Positions 1-6,316 of a stretch of DNA of 6,743 nt are shown piece by piece. The first letter of the stretch is position 1; every line of letters begins with the position of its first letter. The translations under genes were made by a program, and so were the position numbers. The notes under the pieces were generated by a model. That model was not told the origin of the DNA. It was given only the letters and a program-made list of their open reading frames with translations, and did no database searches. Source of the DNA: Woeseia sp. (lineage in GTDB: Bacteria; Pseudomonadota; Gammaproteobacteria; Steroidobacterales; Woeseiaceae); NCBI GenBank assembly GCA_018701055.1, contig JABIUH010000347.1, positions 1 to 6,743 of the forward strand, given 5' to 3'.

Positions 1-476
1 AGCTGATAGTCGCCGCCCGCCTCGAAGACGAAACCCACGAGCCACAGCAGTGCAGCGATAAGGTCCAACCAGTACAGCTCGGCACGCGACGTGATAGCGG
101 GAAGCAATGGCAACGCGACCATCCAGGCCAGCACGCCCTGCAAACCGAACACGATGTAGAGACTCTTGGTTTCGAAGCCGGGCTCATTGTTGGCCCGGAT
201 CGACTGGTAACGATAGTCTTCAGACTTACCCCAATTGCGTGCGGTTATATAGATGGACAAGCGCAGTGACCAGAATACGACTAGCACAAGGACCAGTTTT
301 CCTCTTACAGAAATTGGCTGCGCATCAAGCGCAAAGATCAATGCCGCGATCAAGAAAAATAGCGACCACAAGCTGTCAACGAAACTGACGTCTTTCTTGA
401 TGACGCTGAGCAGCCAGCTGGCGACACCGACGCCAAGAATGACAAACAGTGCAATTGCATAAGGATGCTGAATCAT
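1..476 (-). CDS. DUF1295 / steroid 5-alpha-reductase-like integral membrane protein (C-terminus outside window)
   Basis: Reading the minus strand from the ATG at 476-474 gives 158 uninterrupted residues up to the window edge, so the 3' part is missing (the family is usually about 260 residues). Family-typical features are SFVDSLWS (residues 31-38), RLSIYITARNWGKSEDYRYQ (72-91), a PGF..KSLY..F.LQG stretch (99-114) and GFVFEAGGDYQ (148-158), with hydrophobic membrane segments at about 7-25, 37-50, 60-77, 108-127 and 138-152. DUF1295 proteins belong to the membrane family that includes steroid 5-alpha-reductases and isoprenylcysteine methyltransferases; an NAD(P)H-dependent reductase role is possible but not shown. 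Its ATG overlaps the TGA of the DUF2878 gene upstream (ATGA), so it is probably translationally coupled. Neighbouring CFA-type methyltransferase and DUF2878 genes suggest a role in fatty-acid or lipid modification, which is inference. The family call is firm; the substrate is unknown. Confidence 0.88.
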   Translation of the reverse strand, partial: MIQHPYAIALFVILGVGVASWLLSVIKKDVSFVDSLWSLFFLIAALIFALDAQPISVRGKLVLVLVVFWSLRLSIYITARNWGKSEDYRYQSIRANNEPGFETKSLYIVFGLQGVLAWMVALPLLPAITSRAELYWLDLIAALLWLVGFVFEAGGDYQ

Positions 477-1021
477 TGGCTGCGCTCCACAATCCAGTTG
501 CGACGTCGGCCAGGCATGCCGTCCAGATTTTCAGACAAGCGCATCAACATCGGCATCATGACGGCCCATCCGATTGCGAGGGCTGTCAGCGCTGCGAACT
601 GATTAACAAGGACGATGCCGCCGAGAGCCTGGCCAGCAATGTAGGACGCGGGACCACCATAGAACCCGAGAACTGCAGCGAGTTTGGGTTTACCGCGGAG
701 CCAGCGCATCGAGACGTTCAGAGTCATCGCGAACAACATCCACATTGTGATGATCCAATAGGGCGCGAAGTACTCGCTGAACAGTCCGGCTTTGTACGTG
801 ACCCAGCCAGCGGCGACCAGAAAGCTGTCGAATCCAGCACCAATCATTCCGCAACATAAAACAAGCAGCACTTCCTCAAACGGTCTTCTCGCCGCACGAA
901 GGTGCAAAGCTAACGCGATGACAGCGGCAACGGGTCCGAGCCACGGCATTTGCTGTGCACCACCGATAACAGATAGCAGCCACGCGATTTGAAAAACCAC
1001 AGCGTTAGCTAGCAGTACCAT
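473..1021 (-). CDS. DUF2878 family integral membrane protein
   Basis: This 182-residue protein starts at the ATG at 1021-1019, one base after the methyltransferase stop (TGA-A-ATG); the open frame extends further upstream only because it runs antiparallel inside the methyltransferase gene. It is strongly hydrophobic, with about five membrane segments (roughly 2-20, 28-42, 51-72, 87-105 and 130-160) and a basic C-terminal tail (GRRRNWIVER). The core NAVVFQIAW (6-14), GAGFDSFLVAAGW (61-73), APYWIITMWMLFAMTLNVS (86-104) and GGPASYIAGQALGG (122-135) fit DUF2878, a family with no assigned reaction that is commonly found next to CFA-type methyltransferases and DUF1295 genes. The TGA at 473-475 overlaps the next gene's ATG. 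Gene order and coupling suggest all three proteins are made together and work at the inner membrane; the actual role is unknown. Confidence 0.87.
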   Translation of the reverse strand: MVLLANAVVFQIAWLLSVIGGAQQMPWLGPVAAVIALALHLRAARRPFEEVLLVLCCGMIGAGFDSFLVAAGWVTYKAGLFSEYFAPYWIITMWMLFAMTLNVSMRWLRGKPKLAAVLGFYGGPASYIAGQALGGIVLVNQFAALTALAIGWAVMMPMLMRLSENLDGMPGRRRNWIVERSQ

Positions 1022-1022
1022 T

Positions 1023-2072
1023 TCAGCGACCCGTCTTGTGGAACAGGTAGTGTCCGACGTACCACTCGTGTCCTTCGTCATAGTCAAATAACTCGGAACA
1101 AGCCATGAAGAAAATTCGCCAGCGCTGCCACCATATCGACGCATTTGACTGACCATAGCAGTCGGCCAGAATCGGCATGATCGCGCTTTCATTGTTGTCC
1201 ATGTTGTCCAACCAAGCATCGCATGTCTTGGCATAGTGCTGGCCGTTCCAGTGCCAGCGCTTAGCGACACTCAGGTTCTCGGCGAAGCGCAAAGGCAAAT
1301 CTGCGCTCGGCATGATCCCACCACTGAAAAAGTGCCGGCTCATCCAGTCACTCGGACCCTTGTCGATGTATTCATACGGTGTGGTGCGGTGACAGAACAC
1401 GTGCATGAAAAATTGACCATCGGGTAACAACCACTCGTCAATGCACCGAAAGAGCTCGCCGTAGTTTCTCATGTGCTCGAACATTTCGATTGAGACGACT
1501 CGATCAAAGCGCTTGTCAGTTGCGAAGTCATTCATGTCACAGGCAATGACCTCGATGTTCTGAATCGATCGTTCGCTTGCCTGCTTGAGAATGAAATCGC
1601 GTTGTGAATTGGAGTTGGAAACCGACGTAATAGATGCGTTAGGGAAGTGCTCCGCGACCCAAAGCGACAGCGATCCCCAACCACAGCCGAGATCCAGGAC
1701 CCGCATTCCATCCTCGATACCCGCACGTTTCACACTCAACTCAAGTGCCGCTACTTCGGCTTCCGATAAGTTGTTCGTGGCATTTGGCCAATAACAGCAG
1801 CTGTACTTGAGGTGGTCTCCCATGACGTAATAGAAAAACTCGGCCGGTACTTCGTAGTGCTGTTCGTTAGCGATATCCGGTAGAAGCGCAATTGGCGACT
1901 CGTTCATCATTGCAACGAATCGATTAGTCGTATTGGCGGCATACTCAACGTCGCCCGAGTGAATCTCTTTACGTTTCGACTCAAGCAATCTACGGATTCC
2001 AGCTCGAATTACGGTATCCGGCACAAGGCCCGATTCAGTCCAGCTCACCGCTTTAGCAGTTATGGCGCTCAT
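1023..2072 (-). CDS. Cyclopropane-fatty-acyl-phospholipid synthase family SAM methyltransferase
   Basis: This is a 349-residue SAM-dependent methyltransferase of the CFA synthase family. The ATG at 2072-2070 is preceded by GGAGG with a 5-base spacer, which decides it over the open frame reaching 2171. Visible motifs are YSCCYW (90-95), the SAM-binding VLDLGCGWGSLSLW (125-138), EMFEHMRNYGELF (196-208), DWMSRHFFSGGIMPS (242-256) and WHWNGQHYAKT (273-283). C92 or C93, E199, a His at 224 or 228 and Y280 lie where E. coli Cfa binds bicarbonate, so the active site looks intact. E. coli Cfa adds a methylene from SAM across double bonds of membrane phospholipid acyl chains. The shorter length and the EHMRNY and HFFSGGIMPS motifs resemble the coclaurine N-methyltransferase-like branch more than E. 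coli Cfa, so the product could be a methylated or furan-precursor fatty acid instead of a cyclopropane. It heads the operon with DUF2878 and DUF1295. Family certain; exact product unknown. Confidence 0.93.
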   Translation of the reverse strand: MSAITAKAVSWTESGLVPDTVIRAGIRRLLESKRKEIHSGDVEYAANTTNRFVAMMNESPIALLPDIANEQHYEVPAEFFYYVMGDHLKYSCCYWPNATNNLSEAEVAALELSVKRAGIEDGMRVLDLGCGWGSLSLWVAEHFPNASITSVSNSNSQRDFILKQASERSIQNIEVIACDMNDFATDKRFDRVVSIEMFEHMRNYGELFRCIDEWLLPDGQFFMHVFCHRTTPYEYIDKGPSDWMSRHFFSGGIMPSADLPLRFAENLSVAKRWHWNGQHYAKTCDAWLDNMDNNESAIMPILADCYGQSNASIWWQRWRIFFMACSELFDYDEGHEWYVGHYLFHKTGR

Positions 2073-2268
2073 TGCTACCTCCAAAAGTACTTGCAGGGGA
2101 ATGTACGGACTGCACAGTGGGCCAACAATGGCCTGAGCCGCTTTGTTACATTCGCTTACAATTCGTCGCACTTTAGTTAACTATCATTGTGTCTTTGCTG
2201 GCTTTGGACTTTCTGCAGTGCGACCCGTACTTCTCTGGTTTCGACGAAATTTTCGCCTTGCGGACATT
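2073..2268. other. Divergent intergenic region between the lipid-modification operon and the DUF2141-MipA unit
   Basis: This 196-base stretch must hold the promoters for the minus-strand operon and the plus-strand pair. I see the operon's Shine-Dalgarno on the minus strand (GGAGG, plus-strand CCTCC at 2078-2082) and a short palindrome GGCCA-ACAA-TGGCC at 2120-2133. There is also an AT-richer patch at 2156-2187 (TTACAA, then TATCAT 20 bases later, too far apart for a standard sigma-70 promoter). No convincing ECF sigma-factor motif (TGATC-type or GGAAC-type) was found. The last part, 2218-2265, is the photolyase-like stub listed separately. Confidence 0.5.
2218..2265 (+). pseudogene. Photolyase N-terminal stub (remnant)
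   Basis: From a GTG at 2218 the plus strand reads VRPVLLWFRRNFRLAD. That is the usual opening of a class I DNA photolyase/cryptochrome (the P-V-L-L-W-F-R-R-x-x-R-L-x-D pattern at the extreme N-terminus, first strand of the antenna-binding domain). After the Asp the similarity stops abruptly and the same frame runs, without a stop codon, into the signal peptide of the DUF2141-MipA protein. No other part of a photolyase (FAD-binding C-terminal domain or later N-terminal motifs) is seen in the window. I infer a deletion or recombination that joined a photolyase start to another gene. The match is short (16 residues), so coincidence cannot be excluded, though photolyase genes often lie beside CFA-type operons. 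Confidence 0.55.
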
Positions 2269-3366
2269 GTGAAAGTAATGTCGGTATTTTTTCTGGTGGC
2301 GTGGGCCTCTATCGCTCAATCCGCCGACATCTCTGTGCGCATGCAAGGCGGGCCCGTTGATGGCGTGCTGGTATTCCAGATCTATGACTCGCCGAACGCA
2401 TTTGGCGATTTTCGTGATCCCGTCAAAGAAATCCGTACACCAATAGATGCTAGCGCTGTTTACCTGATCGATGATGTGCCCGCTGGGGTTGTCGCGGTGC
2501 TGGTCTATGTTGATGAGAATGAAAATGGTCTCATCGACAAGAACTTTATTGGCATCCCGAAGGAGGCTCTCGGCATCTCGAATAATTATCGCCCGAAAGG
2601 CCCGCCAGCTTTCAACCGGGCGAAAATCAATGTTGCTGAGGGCAGTCTGACCACCATCGATATCGAGCTTTACAAAGTACTGGGCAGACGGGGTCGCCTT
2701 GGAGTTGGCGCTGGAGTCATTGGCCGCAGCAGCCCTTACGTTGGCTCCGATACAACCGTTTTGCAACCCATTCCAGCTATCACCTACAACGGTGAGCGGC
2801 TGCAATGGCTTGGTCCAACTGTACAGTACGGCCTGGCCGGCAGCGGTTGGTGGCGTCTGGCCGCATCGGCGTCGTATCGAATCGGCGTTTATGAAGAAGA
2901 TGACAGTCTGGTACTGGTGGGGCTTGGTGATCGCGACAGCACAATGATGGCTGGATTAGGATTGCGTTTCGAGGTTCCCAGTGGTGCAAATCTTTCCTTA
3001 CGCTATGAGCACGACGTTCTCGACAAGATTGGTGGCGGGGCCGCCACCGCGAGGCTGTCAAAAGGATTTCAGGCCGGTGCATTTCGTATCCTGCCGCAAC
3101 TGCAGGTTAACTGGTTGAGCTCAGAGCTCACCAACTACGATTACGGAGTAGCAGCGACCGCTGCCACTGTGACCCGTCCGACCTACAACACCGGCAGTTC
3201 GATCAGCTATGAGGCCGGAATCGGCACCTTTATCGAACTGACAGAGGACTGGCGCATCCTGTTGAGTGTTTCTGCTGAATTCCTGCCGAACGAAATCACT
3301 GATAGCCCGATTGTCGCCGAAGATAGCATTATCAAGGGCTTCGCTGCGATCACCTACGTGTTCTGA
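2269..3366 (+). CDS. Secreted DUF2141 domain fused to MipA/OmpV-family outer-membrane barrel
   Basis: From GTG at 2269 this is a 365-residue exported protein. Residues 1-19 form a signal peptide (one Lys, hydrophobic core VFFLVAWASIA, cleavage near AQS-A or QSA-D). The ATG at 2278 is an alternative start that would leave the signal peptide without its positive charge; neither has a strong Shine-Dalgarno. Residues about 21-135 match DUF2141, with the characteristic acidic segment VDENENGLIDKNFIGIPKE (81-99) followed by GISNN. Residues about 140-365 match the MipA/OmpV barrel family: LGVGAGVIGRSSPYVGSD (144-161), then amphipathic strands and a terminal Phe (ITYVF), the typical signal for outer-membrane insertion. 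MipA in E. coli is a murein-synthesis scaffold partner; related OmpV proteins are porin-like. DUF2141 probably sits in the periplasm at the barrel's N-terminus. Its frame continues upstream into the photolyase-like stub, and its stop is directly followed by the next gene. The function of the fusion is unknown. Confidence 0.88.
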   Translation: MKVMSVFFLVAWASIAQSADISVRMQGGPVDGVLVFQIYDSPNAFGDFRDPVKEIRTPIDASAVYLIDDVPAGVVAVLVYVDENENGLIDKNFIGIPKEALGISNNYRPKGPPAFNRAKINVAEGSLTTIDIELYKVLGRRGRLGVGAGVIGRSSPYVGSDTTVLQPIPAITYNGERLQWLGPTVQYGLAGSGWWRLAASASYRIGVYEEDDSLVLVGLGDRDSTMMAGLGLRFEVPSGANLSLRYEHDVLDKIGGGAATARLSKGFQAGAFRILPQLQVNWLSSELTNYDYGVAATAATVTRPTYNTGSSISYEAGIGTFIELTEDWRILLSVSAEFLPNEITDSPIVAEDSIIKGFAAITYVF

Positions 3367-3384
3367 ATGAAAAAGAGGCGAATC

Positions 3385-3873
3385 ATGGTCAATGACGAAA
3401 TGCAGTCAGGCTACGTTTATGACTGCACAGAGCTGATGGGCGAAAATTTTTCGGCCGAGTTCAAGCCCGATCTGTCACCAAAGACGATGCTGAAATTGGG
3501 TCTTTTCGGCGGCAAATACATGACGGATTGCAAAGAGGAGTTTCCGAATGACTGGTTTACCAATGCCAAACTGAGTCCAGGTGGACGTAATCCCCACCTG
3601 AATTGGTTTGGAATCAACGCCTCTCAGTCTTTGTCAGTCTGGACGAACAAGGGCTGGATTTATCCTGACGACCCGCGGGGTTGGTTTCAATGGTACTGCC
3701 GCTACTATCTGGGTCGACGATGCCCTGATGACGACCGACAAATAAAGCGATGGCGGGCCATGCGACGACATGCTTCACAGATCACATCGAACTGCGAAAA
3801 ATACGATTTTTTCTGCCGCCCGCGACAGCGTCAGGCAGTATTGCATTGGGCCTATGATTCAAGGCAGTTTTAG
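3385..3873 (+). CDS. Conserved protein of unknown function (KYMTDC / DPRGWFQWYCRYYxGRR type)
   Basis: This 162-residue protein has its start set at ATG 3385, preceded by AAAGAGG with a 6-base spacer. An in-frame ATG at 3367, touching the TGA of the preceding gene, would add six basic residues but has no Shine-Dalgarno. It has no signal peptide or membrane segment, so it is probably cytoplasmic. It is rich in Trp, Cys, Arg and Tyr. Strongly family-like stretches are GLFGGKYMTDCKEEFPNDWF (39-58), NWFGINASQSLSVW (73-86), GWIYPDDPRGWFQWYCRYYL (90-109), RQIKRWRAMRRH (118-129) and CRPRQRQAVLHWAYDSR (144-160). I recognise this as a widespread uncharacterised family, but no reaction is known to me. 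The basic, aromatic make-up could suit nucleic-acid binding, and the Cys residues (14, 49, 105, 113, 137, 144) could bind metal; both are guesses. It is probably co-transcribed with the upstream barrel gene. Confidence 0.85.
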   Translation: MVNDEMQSGYVYDCTELMGENFSAEFKPDLSPKTMLKLGLFGGKYMTDCKEEFPNDWFTNAKLSPGGRNPHLNWFGINASQSLSVWTNKGWIYPDDPRGWFQWYCRYYLGRRCPDDDRQIKRWRAMRRHASQITSNCEKYDFFCRPRQRQAVLHWAYDSRQF

Positions 3874-3893
3874 GGAACGCCGACGGCGTTCTC
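3873..3893 (+). terminator. Hairpin after the conserved hypothetical gene, possible terminator
   Basis: GAACGCC-GAC-GGCGTTC (3875-3891) is a perfect 7-bp stem with a 3-base loop, extendable by a G-U and a G-C pair into the stop codon of the plus-strand gene. It sits between the convergent ends of that gene and the agmatinase remnant and could act in both directions. No run of T follows on either strand, so intrinsic termination is only a possibility. Confidence 0.4.
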
Positions 3894-3894
3894 G

Positions 3895-4278
3895 TCAGGC
3901 GGCCCGCTTGCAACCGGGCATAGAGCAGAGCATCTCGAAGAGCAAATTCGCGGCAAGCAGGAACGTATTGCCCGTCGTGTCATAGGGCGGCGACACTTCG
4001 ACAAGGTCACATCCGACCAGGTTCAGTCCGAAACACCCAAGAATGATCTCAACTCCCTGCGATGCCATCAGTCCACTAGGCTCCGGCGTACCGGTCCCGG
4101 CGCGACCGACGGGTCCAGCCCGTCAATGTCGAAGCTTAAGTAAGTGGGAACATCGCCACCAAACGCATCGCGCACTTCGCACATGAGCGGCGCAAGTGAC
4201 TTTTACCAGCATTCTTCTGCGGTGACCACGCGAGCACCCTGCTGCCGCGACCAATCGAAATCTTCGGAAGAGAGCTCT
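3895..4278 (-). pseudogene. Agmatinase / ureohydrolase C-terminal fragment, broken by a nonsense codon and a frameshift
   Basis: Read on the minus strand from about 4278, the fragment gives SSEDFDWSRQQGARVVTAEE, then CW, a TAA (4205-4203), then KSLAPLMCEVRDAFGG and YLSFDIDGLDPSVAPG. One base is then lost near 4094-4100, after which the next frame resumes TGTPEPSGLMASQGVEI, GLNLVGCDLVEVSPPYDTTG and NLLFEMLC, ending at TGA 3897-3895. This is the C-terminal part of an agmatinase-type Mn2+ ureohydrolase (agmatine to putrescine and urea), including the D-I-D metal ligands and the S-x-D-x-D-x3-P-x3-P-G family signature, which the frameshift cuts. The N-terminal half with the first metal-binding Asp/His motifs is absent: recognisable homology starts right beside the sensor kinase stop (4287-4285). 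Truncation, nonsense codon and frameshift together make a functional enzyme very unlikely. It fills the otherwise gene-free stretch 3874-4284. Confidence 0.88.
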
Positions 4279-4284
4279 CGAGGC

Positions 4285-5628
4285 TTACGGAGTCATCAGA
4301 GGAATGCGAACTTCGAAACTTGCACCGTGATCATCGGTATCAAGCAACTTCAGCGAACCGCCATGCGCATCGGCCACCAAAGTGGCAAGGTACAAACCGA
4401 GACCGGTACCGCCAGATTCGCGTGTCCGCGATGCATCGCTACGATAAAAGGGCTCGCCGATGTGCTCAGCCTGATCTTTCGACAGGCCTGGACCATGATC
4501 CGTAACTGTCATTGCAAGTTCGTGGTCTGTCGTTGAGATCGTCAATTCCACCAGACCGTCTTCCCGGTTCGAATACCGCAACGCGTTGCCGATTAGATTT
4601 TTCAGAAGCAATGCAATCCGCGCTTCATCGATATACGCGGAAACAGGCTCGGCCGGCAGAGTGACACCGATCCGGTCCGCCTCTCTCGAAAAAAAATCAT
4701 CAAGTAGTTTTTTGATCAGGCCACTAACAAGTACGTTCGTTTTGGATAACTGCGCGTGGCGGCTGTTCAGTCGCTCCGCCTCGAGCAGCGAGACTACAAT
4801 TTTCTCCATCTCGACGATTTCCGCTTTCAGGCTCTCAGCATTGTCCTTATCGTCGAGGAACTCAAGTGTCAGCCGCATCCTTGACAGTGGCGTGCGTAAT
4901 TCGTGGCTAATGCCAAGCAACAGGGCACGCTTTGCATCGAGCATGCTCTCGACATCGCTTGCCATCCTATTGATGTCCGTCGCGAGATCACCGAGTTGAT
5001 CGCGACGTACCTTCAAAATGCGGAAATCAAAGTTGCCATGGCCGATGTGTTCGGCGCCCTCACGAATCGTCCGAATTGGCCGAAATAGCCAGGTAACGGC
5101 CGCATAGGCCAGCAGCAGAAAAGACAAGCCCAGGCCCAGGATGAGAGGGACAAGCGCTGGCCCGTCAGATACGTCCGAGATTCTCGGCGTCGAGACGACG
5201 ATCTCGTAACCACTCTGTCGCATACGGAGGAAATCATGGTTGTCCAGGTTGGCGAAATCGATGCCCTGAAGTTCGTCAGCCCATGCGCCTGGATCGTCAC
5301 TGAACCTGGGACTGGACGCAAAATTGAGCTGTTCAAGTCTTGGAAACGCCGGATCAGATGCCCAATCAACATCGGGGCCCAGAATACGAATGTCGACCGG
5401 GACCTTTTTCGTAATTTCAATCGCACGGTCGATGCGCGGCGGAACACCAATGTCTTCGCGCACATAATTGACGTGCAGGGACAGGTGACCGCTTATCAGC
5501 CCGCGTATTTGATCACTGTTGTAAAAGCGTTGTATTGCTTTGAACGTGCCAAATACAAACAAGCCGCCCAATACAATGAATATCAGCAGGAGGCGAAACG
5601 ACAGGGAGCGTGCAAGGCGATTAGGCAT
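4285..5628 (-). CDS. Two-component sensor histidine kinase (HAMP-HisKA-HATPase), RstB/CpxA-like
   Basis: This 447-residue inner-membrane sensor kinase starts at ATG 5628-5626, which overlaps the last 8 bases of the response-regulator gene and points to translational coupling; no strong Shine-Dalgarno is seen. TM1 spans residues about 12-28 (RLLLIFIVLGGLFVFGT), followed by a periplasmic sensing region of about 125 residues (30-156), then TM2 about 157-182 and a HAMP linker (about 183-235). The phospho-acceptor motif is SHELRTPLSRMR (241-252), with H242 as the predicted autophosphorylation site. The ATPase domain shows the N box KNLIGNALRYSN (343-354), G1 DHGPG (377-381), an F-box-like EPFYRSD (392-398) and G2 GGTGLGLYLA (406-415). 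All catalytic motifs are intact. The periplasmic segment (VREDIGVPP, then VPVDIRILGPD) has the size and feel of RstB-type sensors, but the signal is unknown. Its partner is the regulator directly upstream. Confidence 0.94.
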   Translation of the reverse strand: MPNRLARSLSFRLLLIFIVLGGLFVFGTFKAIQRFYNSDQIRGLISGHLSLHVNYVREDIGVPPRIDRAIEITKKVPVDIRILGPDVDWASDPAFPRLEQLNFASSPRFSDDPGAWADELQGIDFANLDNHDFLRMRQSGYEIVVSTPRISDVSDGPALVPLILGLGLSFLLLAYAAVTWLFRPIRTIREGAEHIGHGNFDFRILKVRRDQLGDLATDINRMASDVESMLDAKRALLLGISHELRTPLSRMRLTLEFLDDKDNAESLKAEIVEMEKIVVSLLEAERLNSRHAQLSKTNVLVSGLIKKLLDDFFSREADRIGVTLPAEPVSAYIDEARIALLLKNLIGNALRYSNREDGLVELTISTTDHELAMTVTDHGPGLSKDQAEHIGEPFYRSDASRTRESGGTGLGLYLATLVADAHGGSLKLLDTDDHGASFEVRIPLMTP

Positions 5629-6316
5629 CAGTCTGAGGCACACCCACGAATGAATAGCCGCGTCCCCAGACCGTCTGGATGAAGCGTGCAGGTTTGAGCG
5701 AATCGCCAAGTTTCTGGCGCAGGCGGCTAATCATGATATCAACGGATCTCGTCAGGATCGCTACATCGATGCCTCGCAATTCACTCAGAATATCGTCTCG
5801 CGAAAGTTTCCGCCCTTGCCGTCGAGCAAGAATCAGAAGCAATTCGTACTCCATCGATGTTAAGTCGACAGAACAGTCGTCGACACGCACTGATCGCGAC
5901 TCTGTATCAATCGTCAATCCCTCGAAATTAAGTTCGCCTACAGTTGGACCTGCGATTTCGGATCGACGCAAAGTCGCTTGCACTCGTGCAACCAATTCAC
6001 GCGGCTCAAATGGCTTGCCGATATAATCGTCGGCACCCAGCTCCAGACCCGATACCCGGTCAATCACATCGCCACGAGCCGTGAGCATGATGATTGGAAT
6101 ATTGCTGGTTTTACGGACCTCGCGACAAATTTCGAAACCATCCTTGCCTGGCAGCATGACATCCAGCAAAAGCAGGTCCGGCTCTTCCCGCGTCAGCTTC
6201 TTGAAGCCCTCAACTGAGTCATACGCACACACAACGTTGATGCCGTAGCGCTTGAAATACGCCTGCATCAACCCAGAGTGCTTCCGGTCGTCATCTATGA
6301 GTAGAACTTTTGCCAT
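5621..6316 (-). CDS. OmpR/PhoB-family response regulator, RstA-like
   Basis: This 231-residue DNA-binding response regulator begins at ATG 6316-6314 (MAKVLLIDDD), the usual N-terminus of the family. The frame is open to 6373 with other Met codons, but that extension has no family match, and no clear Shine-Dalgarno distinguishes the starts. The receiver domain covers residues about 1-118 with acidic residues D8-D9, phospho-acceptor D52 in LLLLDVMLPGKDG, T79 and K101 (GKPFEPRELVARV). The winged-helix effector domain covers about 128-226: LTSMEYELLLILARRQGRKLSRDDI, then RGIDVAILTRSVDIMISRLR with the recognition helix, and GRGYSFVG forming the wing. The phrase RGxxxxxLxRSVDxxISRLRxKL resembles E. 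coli RstA more than CpxR or OmpR. It is first in the operon with the sensor kinase and probably regulates itself through the repeat at 6369-6390. Target genes are unknown. Confidence 0.95.
   Translation of the reverse strand: MAKVLLIDDDRKHSGLMQAYFKRYGINVVCAYDSVEGFKKLTREEPDLLLLDVMLPGKDGFEICREVRKTSNIPIIMLTARGDVIDRVSGLELGADDYIGKPFEPRELVARVQATLRRSEIAGPTVGELNFEGLTIDTESRSVRVDDCSVDLTSMEYELLLILARRQGRKLSRDDILSELRGIDVAILTRSVDIMISRLRQKLGDSLKPARFIQTVWGRGYSFVGVPQTDA

Noticed and set aside
449..859. Plus-strand open frame opposite the DUF2878 gene
   Set aside because: Its translation is low-complexity and His/Ser-rich with no family-like motifs, and the opposite strand has a clear membrane protein with operon junctions.
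2120..2133. Palindrome GGCCA-ACAA-TGGCC as a regulator operator
   Set aside because: It is a 5-bp stem with no known consensus, so it is expected by chance at this frequency; only mentioned in the intergenic description.
2073..2171. N-terminal extension of the methyltransferase to an upstream start at 2171
   Set aside because: The extra 33 residues have no family match, and the GGAGG Shine-Dalgarno sits just before the ATG at 2072.
2173..2805. 210-codon minus-strand open frame opposite the DUF2141-MipA gene
   Set aside because: It is an antisense shadow: no recognisable domain, no ribosome site, and the plus strand encodes a coherent signal peptide and two domains.
4586..4999. 137-codon plus-strand open frame within the histidine kinase gene
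   Set aside because: It is Ser/Arg-rich antisense translation of the HisKA and ATPase domains, with no independent support.
5013..5465. 150-codon minus-strand open frame in another frame of the kinase gene
   Set aside because: It lies wholly within the kinase periplasmic, TM2 and HAMP coding region, which has the correct domain order in its own frame.
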